This document shows, piece by piece, positions 1 to 10,955 of a stretch of 64,000 bases of DNA. This DNA is from Nomia melanderi. Taxonomy: Eukaryota > Arthropoda > Insecta > Hymenoptera > Halictidae. The notes under the pieces are model-generated. The model was not told the origin of the DNA. It searched no databases and saw nothing but the letters and a program-made list of their open reading frames with translations. Where the stretch lies: the NCBI RefSeq assembly GCF_051020985.1, contig NC_135000.1:8825001-8889000 (forward strand), given 5' to 3'. The position numbers and the translations under genes were made by a program. The stretch's first letter is position 1. Every line of letters begins with the position of its first letter.

Positions 1-3000
1 TGGTTTTTACTCGCTTTTTGGTTAATTGGTTCAGCATTTAAATATGTAGAGTAAGGGATGAAAGAGATTAGAAATCTCTAGGTCTCCAGATGAAATAGTA
101 TTTGAAAATGTGAAATAAAGGATCGAAGAGGTTAATAGTAAATAATGATCAGAATGATTTTCAGACGAATTTCATCATTGAAATTGTGGTTGAGAATGAG
201 AGTAATTTTTGGAATAGTTTAGACTTTATGCTTTTTACTTGGATATTGGAATGGAAATTGTTAAGGGAACAATGCGGGTTGTCGAAAATATTGAAGAGGA
301 ATATTGTTCGCCTTCACAGAAGGGAATGGATCGAGTGAAAAAAAGAATTTTAAGAGCTCCATAGATGGCGCCAGAATCTCGGATAAGCTTCGTATGCATT
401 TTGAACAAAGTCCCATTCTTCCTCGGACCGTATTGTTGTTGAAGATTGCCATCTGGCGAACGAGCGCGCGTAAAATAGGGATCGATGACGAGCCGAGATC
501 GAATTGCTCGTGCGCCAGCACAAAAGTTGCACTAAATTGTGTTTTTTAGAGGCACAATGGGGAACGGTGCGTACAACGTGCAACGATAGTAAGTAAACGA
601 GGACATTTCGTTCCGAACGAAATTTCCTTCGGAAAACACGCTGGGAATGTTTGCGAAAAATATTGATGAACGTAAGAACAATGCGGCTTTACCGTTTGAA
701 AATTCAATTCACCTGTTAGCGCTTCTTTACCGAAATTATTGCAACGATATCGCTACAAATATTGCTAAAAATAGGTGAATAGATCTATTGAGCATTTTCC
801 AAGTTGACTCTTTTGTACTATAAATACGAAAATGTATTTCTCATTCTATCAAACTTGACTTCTTAAAATTTCAATGAAGATCATACCATCAAGATTAAAA
901 AGATAACTGTTTTAAGAGAGTAATGGTAACTAATCTAAATATTCGATGGTTTCATTAATTCCTTCTGGCATTTTTGCAAAATACTTCAGCGCAATAAAAT
1001 ACATTATTAACAATAATAATATTTACAACAGCAATATTATATTTCACATTATCAACACCATTAGCGTCACAACACAAGTCTCCGTAACTTATACGAAAAT
1101 ACTATACGTTCTCATATCGAAATACTTACATGAACATTGCTTCAAACCTTACATAATATTACCAACAACGTCAACAATATTACATTTCATATTCCCACAA
1201 GCATTGGCGCAGCAACATCGCCCTCCCGCAATTTCTCCTCGCGACTCGCGAACCGAATCCTCGGTTCCCAGCGCGGAAACGTTCAATCTTGGCTCGAAAT
1301 TTCTCGAAAACGTATCGCGCTCGCTTAGAAAGCGTGTCGAACGACTCGATATCGCCGGCGTCGACGCCAATTACACGGAAAAATCCCGGCGCGACGCGCT
1401 CGGCCCGCTTTTTCCTTCGAGTCTCGTAATTGAGTCGCGAGACGTCGCGAGAGCCGCGGGAAAAAACAAAATGGAGCCTGCGCGGCGCTACCTACGCCGG
1501 CCCGTGTTTACCGTGTCGAGAATTTTATTTGCCCGCGTGACGCCCGTTGTAAACCGGCTATTTATTTTACAGGGAATACTCCCCTGGCTGGCTCGGCCGT
1601 TTAATATTCATTGGGGCGAATGTTTTATTTTGCGAGCGGCGGCGCGCCGCCGCTTTTTCCCTTGTTTTTTTATTATTTTCAGGGGGTGAAAAATATTTAT
1701 AGGCGCGACGTGCCCTGTCGAGTTCATTTCCATAGTGGGTTTCTTCATTATTCGCGGGGCCGGCCGCGGAGAACGCGGAAGCTGCGAATAAACGAATCGG
1801 CGACCGAATTTCGGGGGATGAACGCGCGTAACGCGGGTCACGGTGGCTTTCTTGTTCACTCACGCGGAACTTTTGGATAACCGTGCTTTCCGGAAATTCG
1901 CGATCCATTTGCGGCGATCGTTATCGACGATGATGCAACGCAGGCGAGGAATGGCCGGTGAATTTCGAGTTGGTCTTCGATTGTGTAAGTTTCGAAAGGC
2001 AGTCGCGGCCTTGCAACGTCTGGAAATAAAGCAGGTAATTATTTTTATAGGCCGATGTTCCTAGAATGATGTATGTTAGTAACGTTTCGTTCCAACCGAT
2101 TGTTCAATAATTCTTTGAGAATTGTTATTTAACGAATGTAATTCGACTGATTCGTACGTTACTCGAATATAGTCTAATTAGTCGTGCGACTCCAGTACGA
2201 GCGAATTGTGAGTTATAAATGGGTATCAAGGAATTATTCAAGTTTTTTTTTACCGCGATTACTTTTTCGGCCTCGAGGGGTTCGCTTCGCAGTACTTTCG
2301 GAATCCTACCTACCGCAGCTACGAGACCACGTTGCCTGGCCTCCAGAAACGCGGAAAAAGTTTGTACTGCGGTTACGCTTTGTCCAATGTGCGCAAACTC
2401 GACCGGTCCGTTCGACTCGGCGGTCGTCCCCTTTCCCTCCGCGTCCCACTTCCAACCCCTTGGCGTAGACTAACCTGACCGTGAACAGGCGCGACGCTAT
2501 TAAACGTCGGAGGAAGGAACGAATGTTCCTTGGAATTTCGCGAGAAACAGTTTCAAGGAGACAGTTGCGGCCAGTAACGTTAATTCAATCGATAAGAGCA
2601 CCACTGTAGCCAAGGGATGAGCACCGCCACCGCTGATAACCATCAAAATTCGAAGCTTGCGATTGCGATGATTTTTTTACACATGTTTACCGTTTTTCTC
2701 GTGCAATACGTTTGTTATTGTTTATTTTTGCGTTGCACTGGGTAGAATCGTAGGAGTAAACTGATTTGAGTGAATCCTTGGAGCAAGGGTGGGGAAACTG
2801 TTACTGGAAACAGTGATTATCAACTTTTCCCCTGTGAGACTTGGAGTTTTCGTTGGTTCCTTGTTTAATAATTATTGTTTTGGAAAGTGTTACTCGATAT
2901 TGTTTGAGAAACAGTGATACGACCTTTGAAATGGACCACGTATTTAATACGATAGAAATAAAAATTGAATCATCATGGAAATGAATAAACACTGATTGTA

Positions 3001-3820
3001 TATTTAAATTCAAACACAACGCTCTATTTAAATCCGGCGCAGATGCAATCTATTTCAGCAACATCAAGGTTTCACGTGTCTAGCAAAAGTTCAGGAAACT
3101 GTGTACCCTCCCATCGAACGTTATCGCGCATTACTGAGTAAATATGCCTGTTCGAATCGAATTTGCGAAACTGCCAATTCATATTCTAATCGAATCGATT
3201 TCTTCGGTGCCCTGCCTCTACCATGCGACCATTTTATATTTTAGTTCCATTTTGCATTTCGCTTACATTACCATTCACAATATTTCACAACACTATTCTA
3301 TCCCCTTTACAAAATCTCAACAAACAATGTCAAAAGTAACAAAAACAAATATATAAAATGAACGCAGTCCCTCAACAATTCGCTCCACCAACATCAACAC
3401 TATTCCTACTGAAAGTGTCAAAAGACATAAAGTTTCGACTTAAAATTGTTCTCTCAGTTTAATAATTTGTCTCCAATTGAATTCCCTACATTCTCTGCAC
3501 TTACTTTCATAATTATCATTAGAAAAGTCGACGAGTCAATTCAGAATATACGACAAAACTCGCAAAATAATTTTAACCCCTAACAACCAAGAGCTTCTTC
3601 GTAACACTCACCCATAAGACATTATATTATAAATATTTATTCTCAGTGCACGATCAACAAACACGATGACGCAATAATTTGCAATATTCAATAAACAAAA
3701 CCACATCGATGGTAAATAAATGAAATGAAAACTAAACTCTCCCCATACCCCCATACCGAGGCCTTTCACCGTAAGGGTTAAAATAAAATTTCAATTACCA
3801 CTTGACACCTTCGCTACCCC
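1..3820. other. No gene recognised
   Basis: 1-1200 and 2490-3820 are AT-rich without clear structure. 1200-2480 is a CpG-rich patch with the palindrome at 1635. The 247-codon open frame at 946-1689 (+) starts in low-complexity Asn/Ile/Thr-rich sequence and ends in GC-patch sequence. It has no domain character. Confidence 0.5.
1635..1654. repeat. 20-base perfect palindrome
   Basis: AGCGGCGGCGCGCCGCCGCT is fully self-complementary, in a CpG-rich patch, followed by a short T run. Confidence 0.7.
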
Positions 3821-4005
3821 TTAACCCATTAAATACCATGGAATTATCACCAACCAAATCAAACTATAATTCACTCAACAAAACATTTAAAACCATCTCT
3901 ATATTCTAAACAATCCACCTAACGCGGTGACATTCACAAAGAATCATTCACTAACAATGCAATCCAATCAAAATTTCTCAATATTCAATTCTCCATTTCA
4001 TATAT
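3821..4005 (+). mobile_element. Decayed family C copy
   Basis: TTAACCCATTAAATACC, then ATTCACTCAACAAAACATTT and AACGCGGTGACATTC, follow the order of the 4941 element with many C and A transitions. The right end is lost. Confidence 0.45.
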
Positions 4006-4039
4006 TCCCTTAGAAAATTCATTCGTAAATGAAATCGCC

Positions 4040-4742
4040 CGAAGCATCTTCCCTACGTACGGCCCTGCGCGAAGCATCCCTCTCGCTTTCCCCTACCAGT
4101 GTTCCGGTACGGCGCCTCCACTCTTCTCCGTCGTTACAGTGCATCTCCTGGCGCTCTCTCTCCCGCGCATACCCCCACTCCTCGGCGGCTGGAAGCTGGA
4201 GGGGCGGCGGGGCGAGTGAGCGCGACGGTTGGACGACAGTCCTTCCGCGGATTGCGGATATTGTGTCGCGAAGCCTCGTGCGTACGGTGTCCTTAGGTCC
4301 TTTGGCGTGTCGCGTCGCGTCGCGTCGTGTGGTGTGCTTGTGCCGTGGCGTGTGTTCCCTCGCACAGCGAGCGAGCGAGCGAGCAGCCGGAGAGCGACGT
4401 CGTCGTCCCCGGATTCCGTTCGCGAACCAATACGACCGGCCGGAGAGAAACTCGTTTCAGGGTCGTCGCTCGTGCGGTCGACAGTGCTCTCGCGTCCGCC
4501 ACTCGACGAGCCGCTCCTGCCCCCGGACTTTTCCCGACGGACACCGGGCTGGCAAGGTTAGGTTTCGCAGCGTCTCGCCGTTGTCCGCGTGTTACGGAGA
4601 GATTCTGATCGGCCGTGTGTTTCGTTCGGTGACCTTTCTTCCGTGCCGCGCGTTGTATTGTGCCTCGACCGAAGGATACCAGCGATGAGGATGAGCGTCG
4701 AGGAGCTGCTGCCTTAGGACACCTACCACGCCTGAGTCTACG
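4040..4742 (+). other. Candidate non-coding first exon 1 (CpG-rich) ending in a consensus donor
   Basis: A CpG-rich block with few stops ends in TCTACG|GTGAGTG, a near-perfect metazoan 5' splice site (GT at 4743), and AT-rich DNA follows at once. It contains simple GTCGC repeats (about 4305-4330) and GAGC repeats (about 4369-4390). A ten-codon upstream ORF at 4685-4717 (MRMSVEELLP) stops 25 bases before the donor, so no coding frame need continue across the junction. The 219-codon open frame at 4029-4688 is low in complexity and probably reflects GC-rich leader composition. I did not find a clear initiator or TATA box, so the 5' limit is approximate. It may be an alternative leader of the gene whose coding exon is at 47698, or another transcript. 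Confidence 0.5.
4685..4717 (+). other. Ten-codon upstream ORF in candidate first exon 1
   Basis: The ORF encodes MRMSVEELLP and ends at TAG 4715-4717, just before the donor at 4743. It is noted because it rules out simple read-through of this ATG into a downstream exon. Confidence 0.4.
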
Positions 4743-4940
4743 GTGAGTGAATCTTGAGTTTTACGGTTTCGCCTGGCGGCTATCGTCTGCGGGATTTTTG
4801 CTGGGCTTGGCTGGCTACTTTGCCACAGATTGATTTTTCGCTATTTCCGGGAACCGGACTTGTGGGCGGGTTAACGCGCTCGAAATCAGCGTCGCGTTCG
4901 TGACGGATCTTAAATTTGTATGGAATTATTGTATTGTTAT

Positions 4941-5241
4941 TTAACACATTGAATGCTGTGGGGTCACTGGTGACTCCGAATTACTATGGTTCACTCGATG
5001 AAACGATTATATGAAAGCATTTCTATATTAATAATGCTACGTAATACAGTGACGTTCGGCTAGATAGAAATAGTAATAATGCAATTCAATTTAATATATT
5101 TTTTCCATTCTGTGTATTTTCTTATTATATTTAGGAACTCAATAACTTGTTCTAGCGTCATTTTCTCGATATTTTGGTTAGATTTATTGCGTTGAATTAG
5201 ATGTTACAATTGAGGTGAGCATGAGGTAGCGAACGTGTTAA
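4941..5241 (+). mobile_element. TTAA MITE family C copy 1
   Basis: TTAACACATTGAATGCTG with the near-palindrome GGGGTCACTGGTGACTCC at the left and GCGAACGTGTTAA at the right, 301 bp. It begins about 200 bases after the donor of candidate first exon 1. Confidence 0.65.
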
Positions 5242-5554
5242 AATAATGGAGGGAAAAGATCGGAAAATGGTGCCGATGGCGTCCGAATGATTCTGAATTT
5301 TTCGGACGCCTCGACCTTGCTACGATACTGACGAAATCGGCGCGAGTGGCCCGTCTAACGGGAGGTCCTTTGTCAGGCTCGAGGCAGCGGTCCTGTGGAA
5401 CGCCGATCGTGCCAGACGGTTATTTTTCTCGCCGGATCAGTCGAGCGAAAATTAAATGAATCGTTTATTTAACTGCTCGAGTTAGTCACTGCCTAAAAGT
5501 GGCAGTCTACCGATTCGTAGAATCGAATGAAGCTTATTTCTTTTCCTGCTAATT

Positions 5555-5838
5555 AGACATGACCCTCGATTTACGCGGAAGTCCGTTCCACGTGGGTTCG
5601 TTTTACGCGAACGAAAATGGCGCAAATAGAGAAAAGAAAATATTGAAGTGAAAAACTGGTACAAGTTTTAGAAATATTTATTACATGGTTTAACAAAAGA
5701 AATAGTAATGAGATTTTCGAAAACAAAAGTATATTTTATTCGTTGTTACTAAATCGAGATCGCATAAATAGCATTTCAATTTATCGCGTAAAAAGAGGCT
5801 TGCGTGAAAAACGTCCGCGTAAATCGAGGGTGACGTGT
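5555..5838 (+). mobile_element. MITE with TTACGCG-rich termini, copy 1
   Basis: ACATGACCCTCGATTTACGC and its inverse GCGTAAATCGAGGGTGACGT bound about 284 bp. The core holds GAAAACAAAAGTATATTTTA. It has no TTAA target and is of unknown superfamily. Confidence 0.65.
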
Positions 5839-6160
5839 ATTAATTTTTATTTTTATTGCTATTCGCTTAAAAGTGGCAAACTGTAACGATCGTCCTATTT
5901 AAAATTTATTTTTGTCAAAATAGTCAAGATTATATGAAAATTATATTTTGAATAGATGAATAATTATTCTTATCGATGACCCTAATATTCCTGATCATAT
6001 GGCAAAAATAACATATAATATTCCAATATACTTATGGTTTGCCGAATACAATCATTTTGATCAATAAATAAAGATTTAAGTTTCATAAGATTGATAATAT
6101 TTCATTGTAATTTAATCTTCGAGAGATAAAGACTTTAATTAACTTACAATCTTATTATTT

Positions 6161-6348
6161 TTAACCCTTTGAACTCTGCTCCAATATTGCACCGGTTATA
6201 TTAAATATTTTAATGAATCTTAAAGAAACTACCCTAAAATTATTAGATTTCCCATACATCCATATGTTGTGCTAACAAGGAAAATAAAAGATCGAAGAAT
6301 GTAGCATTTCTAATTTTCGCTAGGAATACCATAAAAATTAAGGGTTAA
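6161..6348 (+). mobile_element. TTAA MITE family E copy 1
   Basis: TTAACCCTTTGAACTCTGC at 6161 and AAATTAAGGGTTAA ending at 6348 bound 188 bp of AT-rich sequence. CCAATATTG, a short palindrome, follows the left terminus. Its homologue lies at 60847. Confidence 0.65.
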
Positions 6349-6519
6349 TATGACGCCTGAATGAAATAAGGGATAAATTGTAAATTTATTTATGAATAGA
6401 TTATTTTGATATTAAATTTTATATTTTATATTGTATTTCGTTAGCAATACTTAACATTTTCTAACCAGACAAAGACGATGGTTTTTTTAAAATGAATTTA
6501 AAGAGAAATCATAGGTAAA

Positions 6520-6813
6520 TTGAGAAACAAAGCTTCTTTATTTCAATATTTCGCGCACCGATGCATTACACATAGTTGAATATTAAACATTAAATTTTCT
6601 AATTTTACTGCGTCGAATCGATTGGTGACTGGTCACCTCTCGAGTGCAAAGGTTTTGTATAATGCCTCGACACGTGAAACATTGGAATAAAACAGCGTCG
6701 TTTTTCAATGTACTGGTGATTTCTCTTTCAATTAGTCTCAAAAAACATCGTCTTCGCCTCGTAAAGAAATGTTAAATATTTCTAGTAAGAAACATTCGAG
6801 TGCAAAGGGTTAA
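6520..6813. mobile_element. Family A remnants, two fragments in opposite orientation
   Basis: About 6520-6653 is the family A right half in reverse, including GGTGACTGGTCACC and TCTCGAGTGCAAAGG. About 6690-6813 is a family A 3' end in forward orientation, ending TCGAGTGCAAAGGGTTAA. The pair resembles the debris of two insertions or an internal inversion. Confidence 0.55.
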
Positions 6814-7089
6814 TAAAAATATAAGACGCATCAGGAATTAGGCGAAAATGTTCGAGCGAGTTTTCGGGAGGACCGGTGCGCACTCGAACGGTTAATAGCC
6901 TTGAGTAGACGGTTCGAGGCTGGTTTTTATTAAAGTAATCAACGCGCCACTATGTACCTGTTACATGAATGCAAATAGGTCTCCAGCGTTGGGCCCGACC
7001 GTGACCCACCTCAATCTAAATTCATTCGGGTACAATGTATCGGGTGTCCATGAATAATTTAGCTCCGATTTAAAAGCTACAATAGGATC

Positions 7090-7475
7090 ATGGATTTATT
7101 CAAACCTAGCGCAGGCTTGATCTTAACCGAGTCTAAGCTGAACCGCTTGAGGATTCGGAGGATAGTTTAGCTCAGTGTCCCTCAACTTGCGGCTTTCACG
7201 ACGCTTTGAATTTTTAATGGCCCGATAGCCACTCGATTGGACCACCGGATTGTCGACTTAGCCGAACTTAGCACAGACTTAATTCTAATCAGATTTAAGT
7301 TGATCCGAAGATCCGTATAGAGCAGAGTCTCTCATCTTGAGGATCGCGTAACGCTTCTAAATGATAAGGAAATGATAGTCACTGCTTCGAGCAGAGAATC
7401 ATAGACTTATTCAGACTCAGCACTTAATCCTAATCAAATCCAAGTCGAATTGCCTACGGATTCGAGTATAATGTA
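7090..7475 (+). repeat. Degenerate 150-160 bp tandem repeat, three units
   Basis: Units contain CCTAGCGCAGGCTTGATCTT (7107), ACTTAGCACAGACTTAATTC (7266) and ACTCAGCACTTAATCC (about 7410), each followed by a GGATTCGGAG / GATCCGTATAG / GGATTCGAG box and then a GAGCAGAG..CTC..C box. They are old and diverged. Confidence 0.6.
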
Positions 7476-7770
7476 GAGCAGAGGTTCTCAAGCTATGAAC
7501 GATAAGAAGATAACTTCGCGAATAAAAATCGTACGATAATAAAACGATAATAATTACAACAATCACATAGGCTGGTTTCAAAGCCTGAAGTCTCTACCAT
7601 TTCTAAATTCTTTTACAATTATTGAAAATAGATCCTTCTCTAAGAAATTCCGAAAGAAATTGTTTTAAATGACGTTCTGAGTGACGGAAGTCTCACTTTG
7701 AGGTTTCCATAGAACAATTTTGAAAAGTCAAGTCGACTGCAAAAGGTTAAAAGTATTTCGGGTAATTTTT

Positions 7771-7887
7771 TTTCTGGCAACCTCGATTAATTATGACTAG
7801 ATTACCCGTGTCGCTTTCGATTGAATAGCGATAAGAGAATATTTCAATTTGACAGTGGAAGTACCATATTTAAAACTAGTTAGGTTA
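7771..7887 (+). repeat. Dispersed 110-bp repeat, copy 1
   Basis: TATGACTAGATTACCCGTGT, CGCTTTCGATTGAATAGCG and GTGGAAGTACCATATTTAAA correspond to the sequence at 9353-9475. There is no clear inverted terminus. Confidence 0.65.
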
Positions 7888-8759
7888 AAAAATATATCCT
7901 CGTACCATCTTTTTCTACCAAATGACCACAGAATGTCCCAAAGCATCCATAACTATCCGAGTGGCCAAATACTTCACAGAATAGAGAGAGATTTAAACGT
8001 CTCGCGAGCGGTGCGGTTTCAAGCAAACGAGGTTAGGCTGAGAACCGCTGCATTCCTCGGTCCGCGTTCTCCCGCGGAACAACCCTGAATTATCGTAAGT
8101 TAGCCGGCCGAAAGGCGGTCGGAAAGAAGTTAGGGTGGCCGATAAGCGGACGTAATTTCAGCTGCGGAGAGGATCGCTGATAAAAGAGTCGATTCTCCGC
8201 GAGAGGCGGAAGTTCATCTCCGGTCGAACGGAGGAAACGCGTAACGAAGTCAATCATCTTCGCTCGGCGCCCCTCCCCGCCGCGAGCCCGGTATTAATTA
8301 ACTTTTCTGACAAGTTATTAGCGCGACGGGATCAAAGGGGCGCCTCGGCGCGTTACTCTCGTCTCTTTTTTCCTCCGTTCCCCGCGCGAGGTTCTATTTT
8401 CCTTCGTTTTTCGTTTTTCCGGGCCTCCTCCGCGCGTAATTAAGACGGTCGTCGCGTGCGCCGTTAATTACCTTGTTTACGAAACTGCGTTGCGAGATGG
8501 GCAGCTTATTACGACGAGCGGCTCCGATTTGGAACGATCTCGGCCCTAGGTCTCTGGAGATTCGCTCGTGAATCCGTTTAAGGGGAATTGGCGATTGTAG
8601 AACGGGGATAATTTGATTGCAATTGAAGTAGATTATAGGAACTCATAGGATTTTGAGTCTAATGGTAAAAAATGGAACAAAGGAGACAGATACATAAGTT
8701 TCACTTTCAAATTGATGGAAATTAGAATTGTTCGAGTTTCTCTTAATATTAATTTATTA

Positions 8760-8812
8760 CGTAATAATAACAATAATAATAGGAATAGTGATAGTGATGA
8801 TAATATTTCCAT
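8760..8812 (+). repeat. AAT/AGT microsatellite
   Basis: AATAATAACAATAATAATAG followed by GATAGTGATGATAAT. Confidence 0.7.
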
Positions 8813-9352
8813 TATCTCTGTATTATTCCTTTATATCCATGAAGTCCCATTGTTCCACATTTGCTCATCAGCAGATTACACTATTGAACTCTTGCTCGTC
8901 TGAATAAATAACTAATCACCTAGTTCCCATTCACCCCATATAATCGACGATCAATCGATTGTAGGGTAACTCGCGATACCATCCATCTGTTGAAACGTTC
9001 GGTCACGCCTTGGCAGCGCACACCTGCCCAATCCGCTCCTCGAATCCTCTCGTTGTCCCGATCGCCTGCTGGACGATGCTCGAAACTTGTCCGAGAAAAG
9101 TTGCGCAACAGTTCGGCCGAACGGCGAACGGCGTCCGGGTCCTTTTCGCAGCGAGTGGAAAGTTCTAGAAGAAAAGATCAACTCGGCTCCTCACGGCCGC
9201 GTTTGTTTTGAAACGGCCACCACGTGGCTACGATCGGCCACGTTTCGAAAACCGGATTCCCCCGGCGAAACCGCGGCCGAACATCGAAAGGGAGAGGCCG
9301 GAGAGAAAGGAATCCGTTTGCTCGCAGGATCGAGAACGCATTCGAAGATTTT

Positions 9353-9600
9353 TCTTCTGGAAATCTCGATTGATTATGGCTAGATCACCCGTCTCGCTTT
9401 CGATCGAATCGCGGTAAGGGAATATTCGACGCTGGAAGTACCATATTTGAAAGTTTCGGTTGCACGACTGTTAATGATCTGGTCGTTTTTGTCGGAAGTT
9501 GAAATCGAGCCACGTTTCCTGCTAGATGATTGTAGGCGTTAATAGGATGGTTAGGAATATTTAAGTGTGACATTGGAAGTACCATTTTGGACATTCTATT
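9353..9600 (+). repeat. Dispersed 110-bp repeat, copy 2 plus a partial third copy
   Basis: TATGGCTAGATCACCCGTCT, CGCTTTCGATCGAATCGCGG and CTGGAAGTACCATATTTGAA match copy 1 at 7771. A partial third copy with AGGAATATTTAAGTGTGACA and TTGGAAGTACCATTTTGG lies at about 9555-9595. Confidence 0.65.
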
Positions 9601-10752
9601 TCCTACGTAGCCACCAAACTCAACTCGCGACTTTACTCTTGAAAACCTGGATTACCAACAACTATCGCTCCCATTAACTCAAACTAAATGTCGACAACTA
9701 AAATATTCAAACCCAACAGCAAAATTACCATTTCTGTAACGTCTAATTTCTTACTCGCTAAAACCGAGTCCACAAAGCTCCGAAGAATCTAAACCGACTT
9801 CCAGCTAAGTACTCCCAAGCGTCGATAACACGATTAATGGAGCCAGTCCCGACTCTAAAGAAAGTTGCAAGATCCACATTAAAGAGGCGGTAACTAAAAA
9901 TTTAAGGTGAAATAAAAAAAAACAGAGCGAACCCGTAGCAACAAAAGGAGATACGATTCCAAGCGAATCAGTAATCGATTCAAGGAAAACGCAGCGAAAC
10001 AGCGAACTCTCGCGTCTAATATTTCAGCCGGGTTTTTCCCGACCGGCCGCTTCAATCACGTCCACTTACGTGGTTAACGAAGTTTTCAGCCAGTCATCTA
10101 ATTAGCCGGCATCGGGACGGGTTGTGCAACGGGCCGAGGAGACCGTGTGCACACGCGACAAACTCTGTTTGCCGGCCGGCCCCCGATCTTCGCCCGGAGA
10201 CGCGGCCGGCCATGTTTTTCCATCGGCGGTTATTAGTCAATTACCGGGGACATCTCCGGGACAGCGCGAGCGTGAATAGATAATTACACGCACACGCGGC
10301 CGGCTCGTTAAATTCGATTAGGACGTGCGCGGACTCGCGGCTCCTCTTGTTTCGCTCGCTTTAACTAGCTCCGGCTTTAACCCTTTCGGCCCTGAGTGTA
10401 TATTTTTCCCCTGGATCGAAGAGAGGATCGGGGACAGTTGGTCTGAAGTGAAATTCAAGCTGTGGAACAGAGACGGACGATCGGTAGTGATAATAATTAG
10501 CATTTGAGATAGCAGTCATGAAGATCTGGGCCATTTCTTTTTTATCTAGGCGTTTTCCGGTCATTTTAATTGTCCGTGGTACCTGTGTGCATCGTTTGAT
10601 AACTGGGTTAAATAACGAATTGATTATTAGCTAGATAAGCAGGTTTGCCTTATAATGTCGATTTTATTAAGGTTTCAAGCGGAATTGTACAAATAGATAT
10701 TAAATTCCTTTGGATTCACATTGAATATTCTTCTGTTACCAATTATTATACC

Positions 10753-10955
10753 TTAACATTAGAACTACCGTATCAGTCATAATGACTGGTTTCGATTTGT
10801 TTGTTACCTTAAAAGCATTGAATATTTGAAATGATTTTGGAAATAAATAGTTTCACTCGAGTACTATGATGAATATCTAAAGAAACTGAAAATAATCTAT
10901 TACAATTTTTATAGAGATTACATATCAATCGTATTAAATGCTCGGTACTTCTTAA
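10753..10955 (-). mobile_element. TTAA MITE family D copy
   Basis: TTAACATTAGAACTACCG with the adjacent palindrome CAGTCATAATGACTGG opens it, and GCTCGGTACTTCTTAA closes it at 10955. The body is the reverse complement of the 54326 copy. Confidence 0.7.

Noticed and set aside
946..1689. Longest open frame, 247 codons (+)
   Set aside because: The first part is low-complexity Asn/Ile/Thr from AT-rich DNA and the second is Arg/Ser/Pro from a GC patch. There is no domain, no intron signals and no protein-like texture.
4029..4688. 219-codon open frame (+) in the CpG block before 4742
   Set aside because: It ends before the donor and is Ser/Arg/Cys-rich with simple repeats. Better explained as untranslated leader of high GC.
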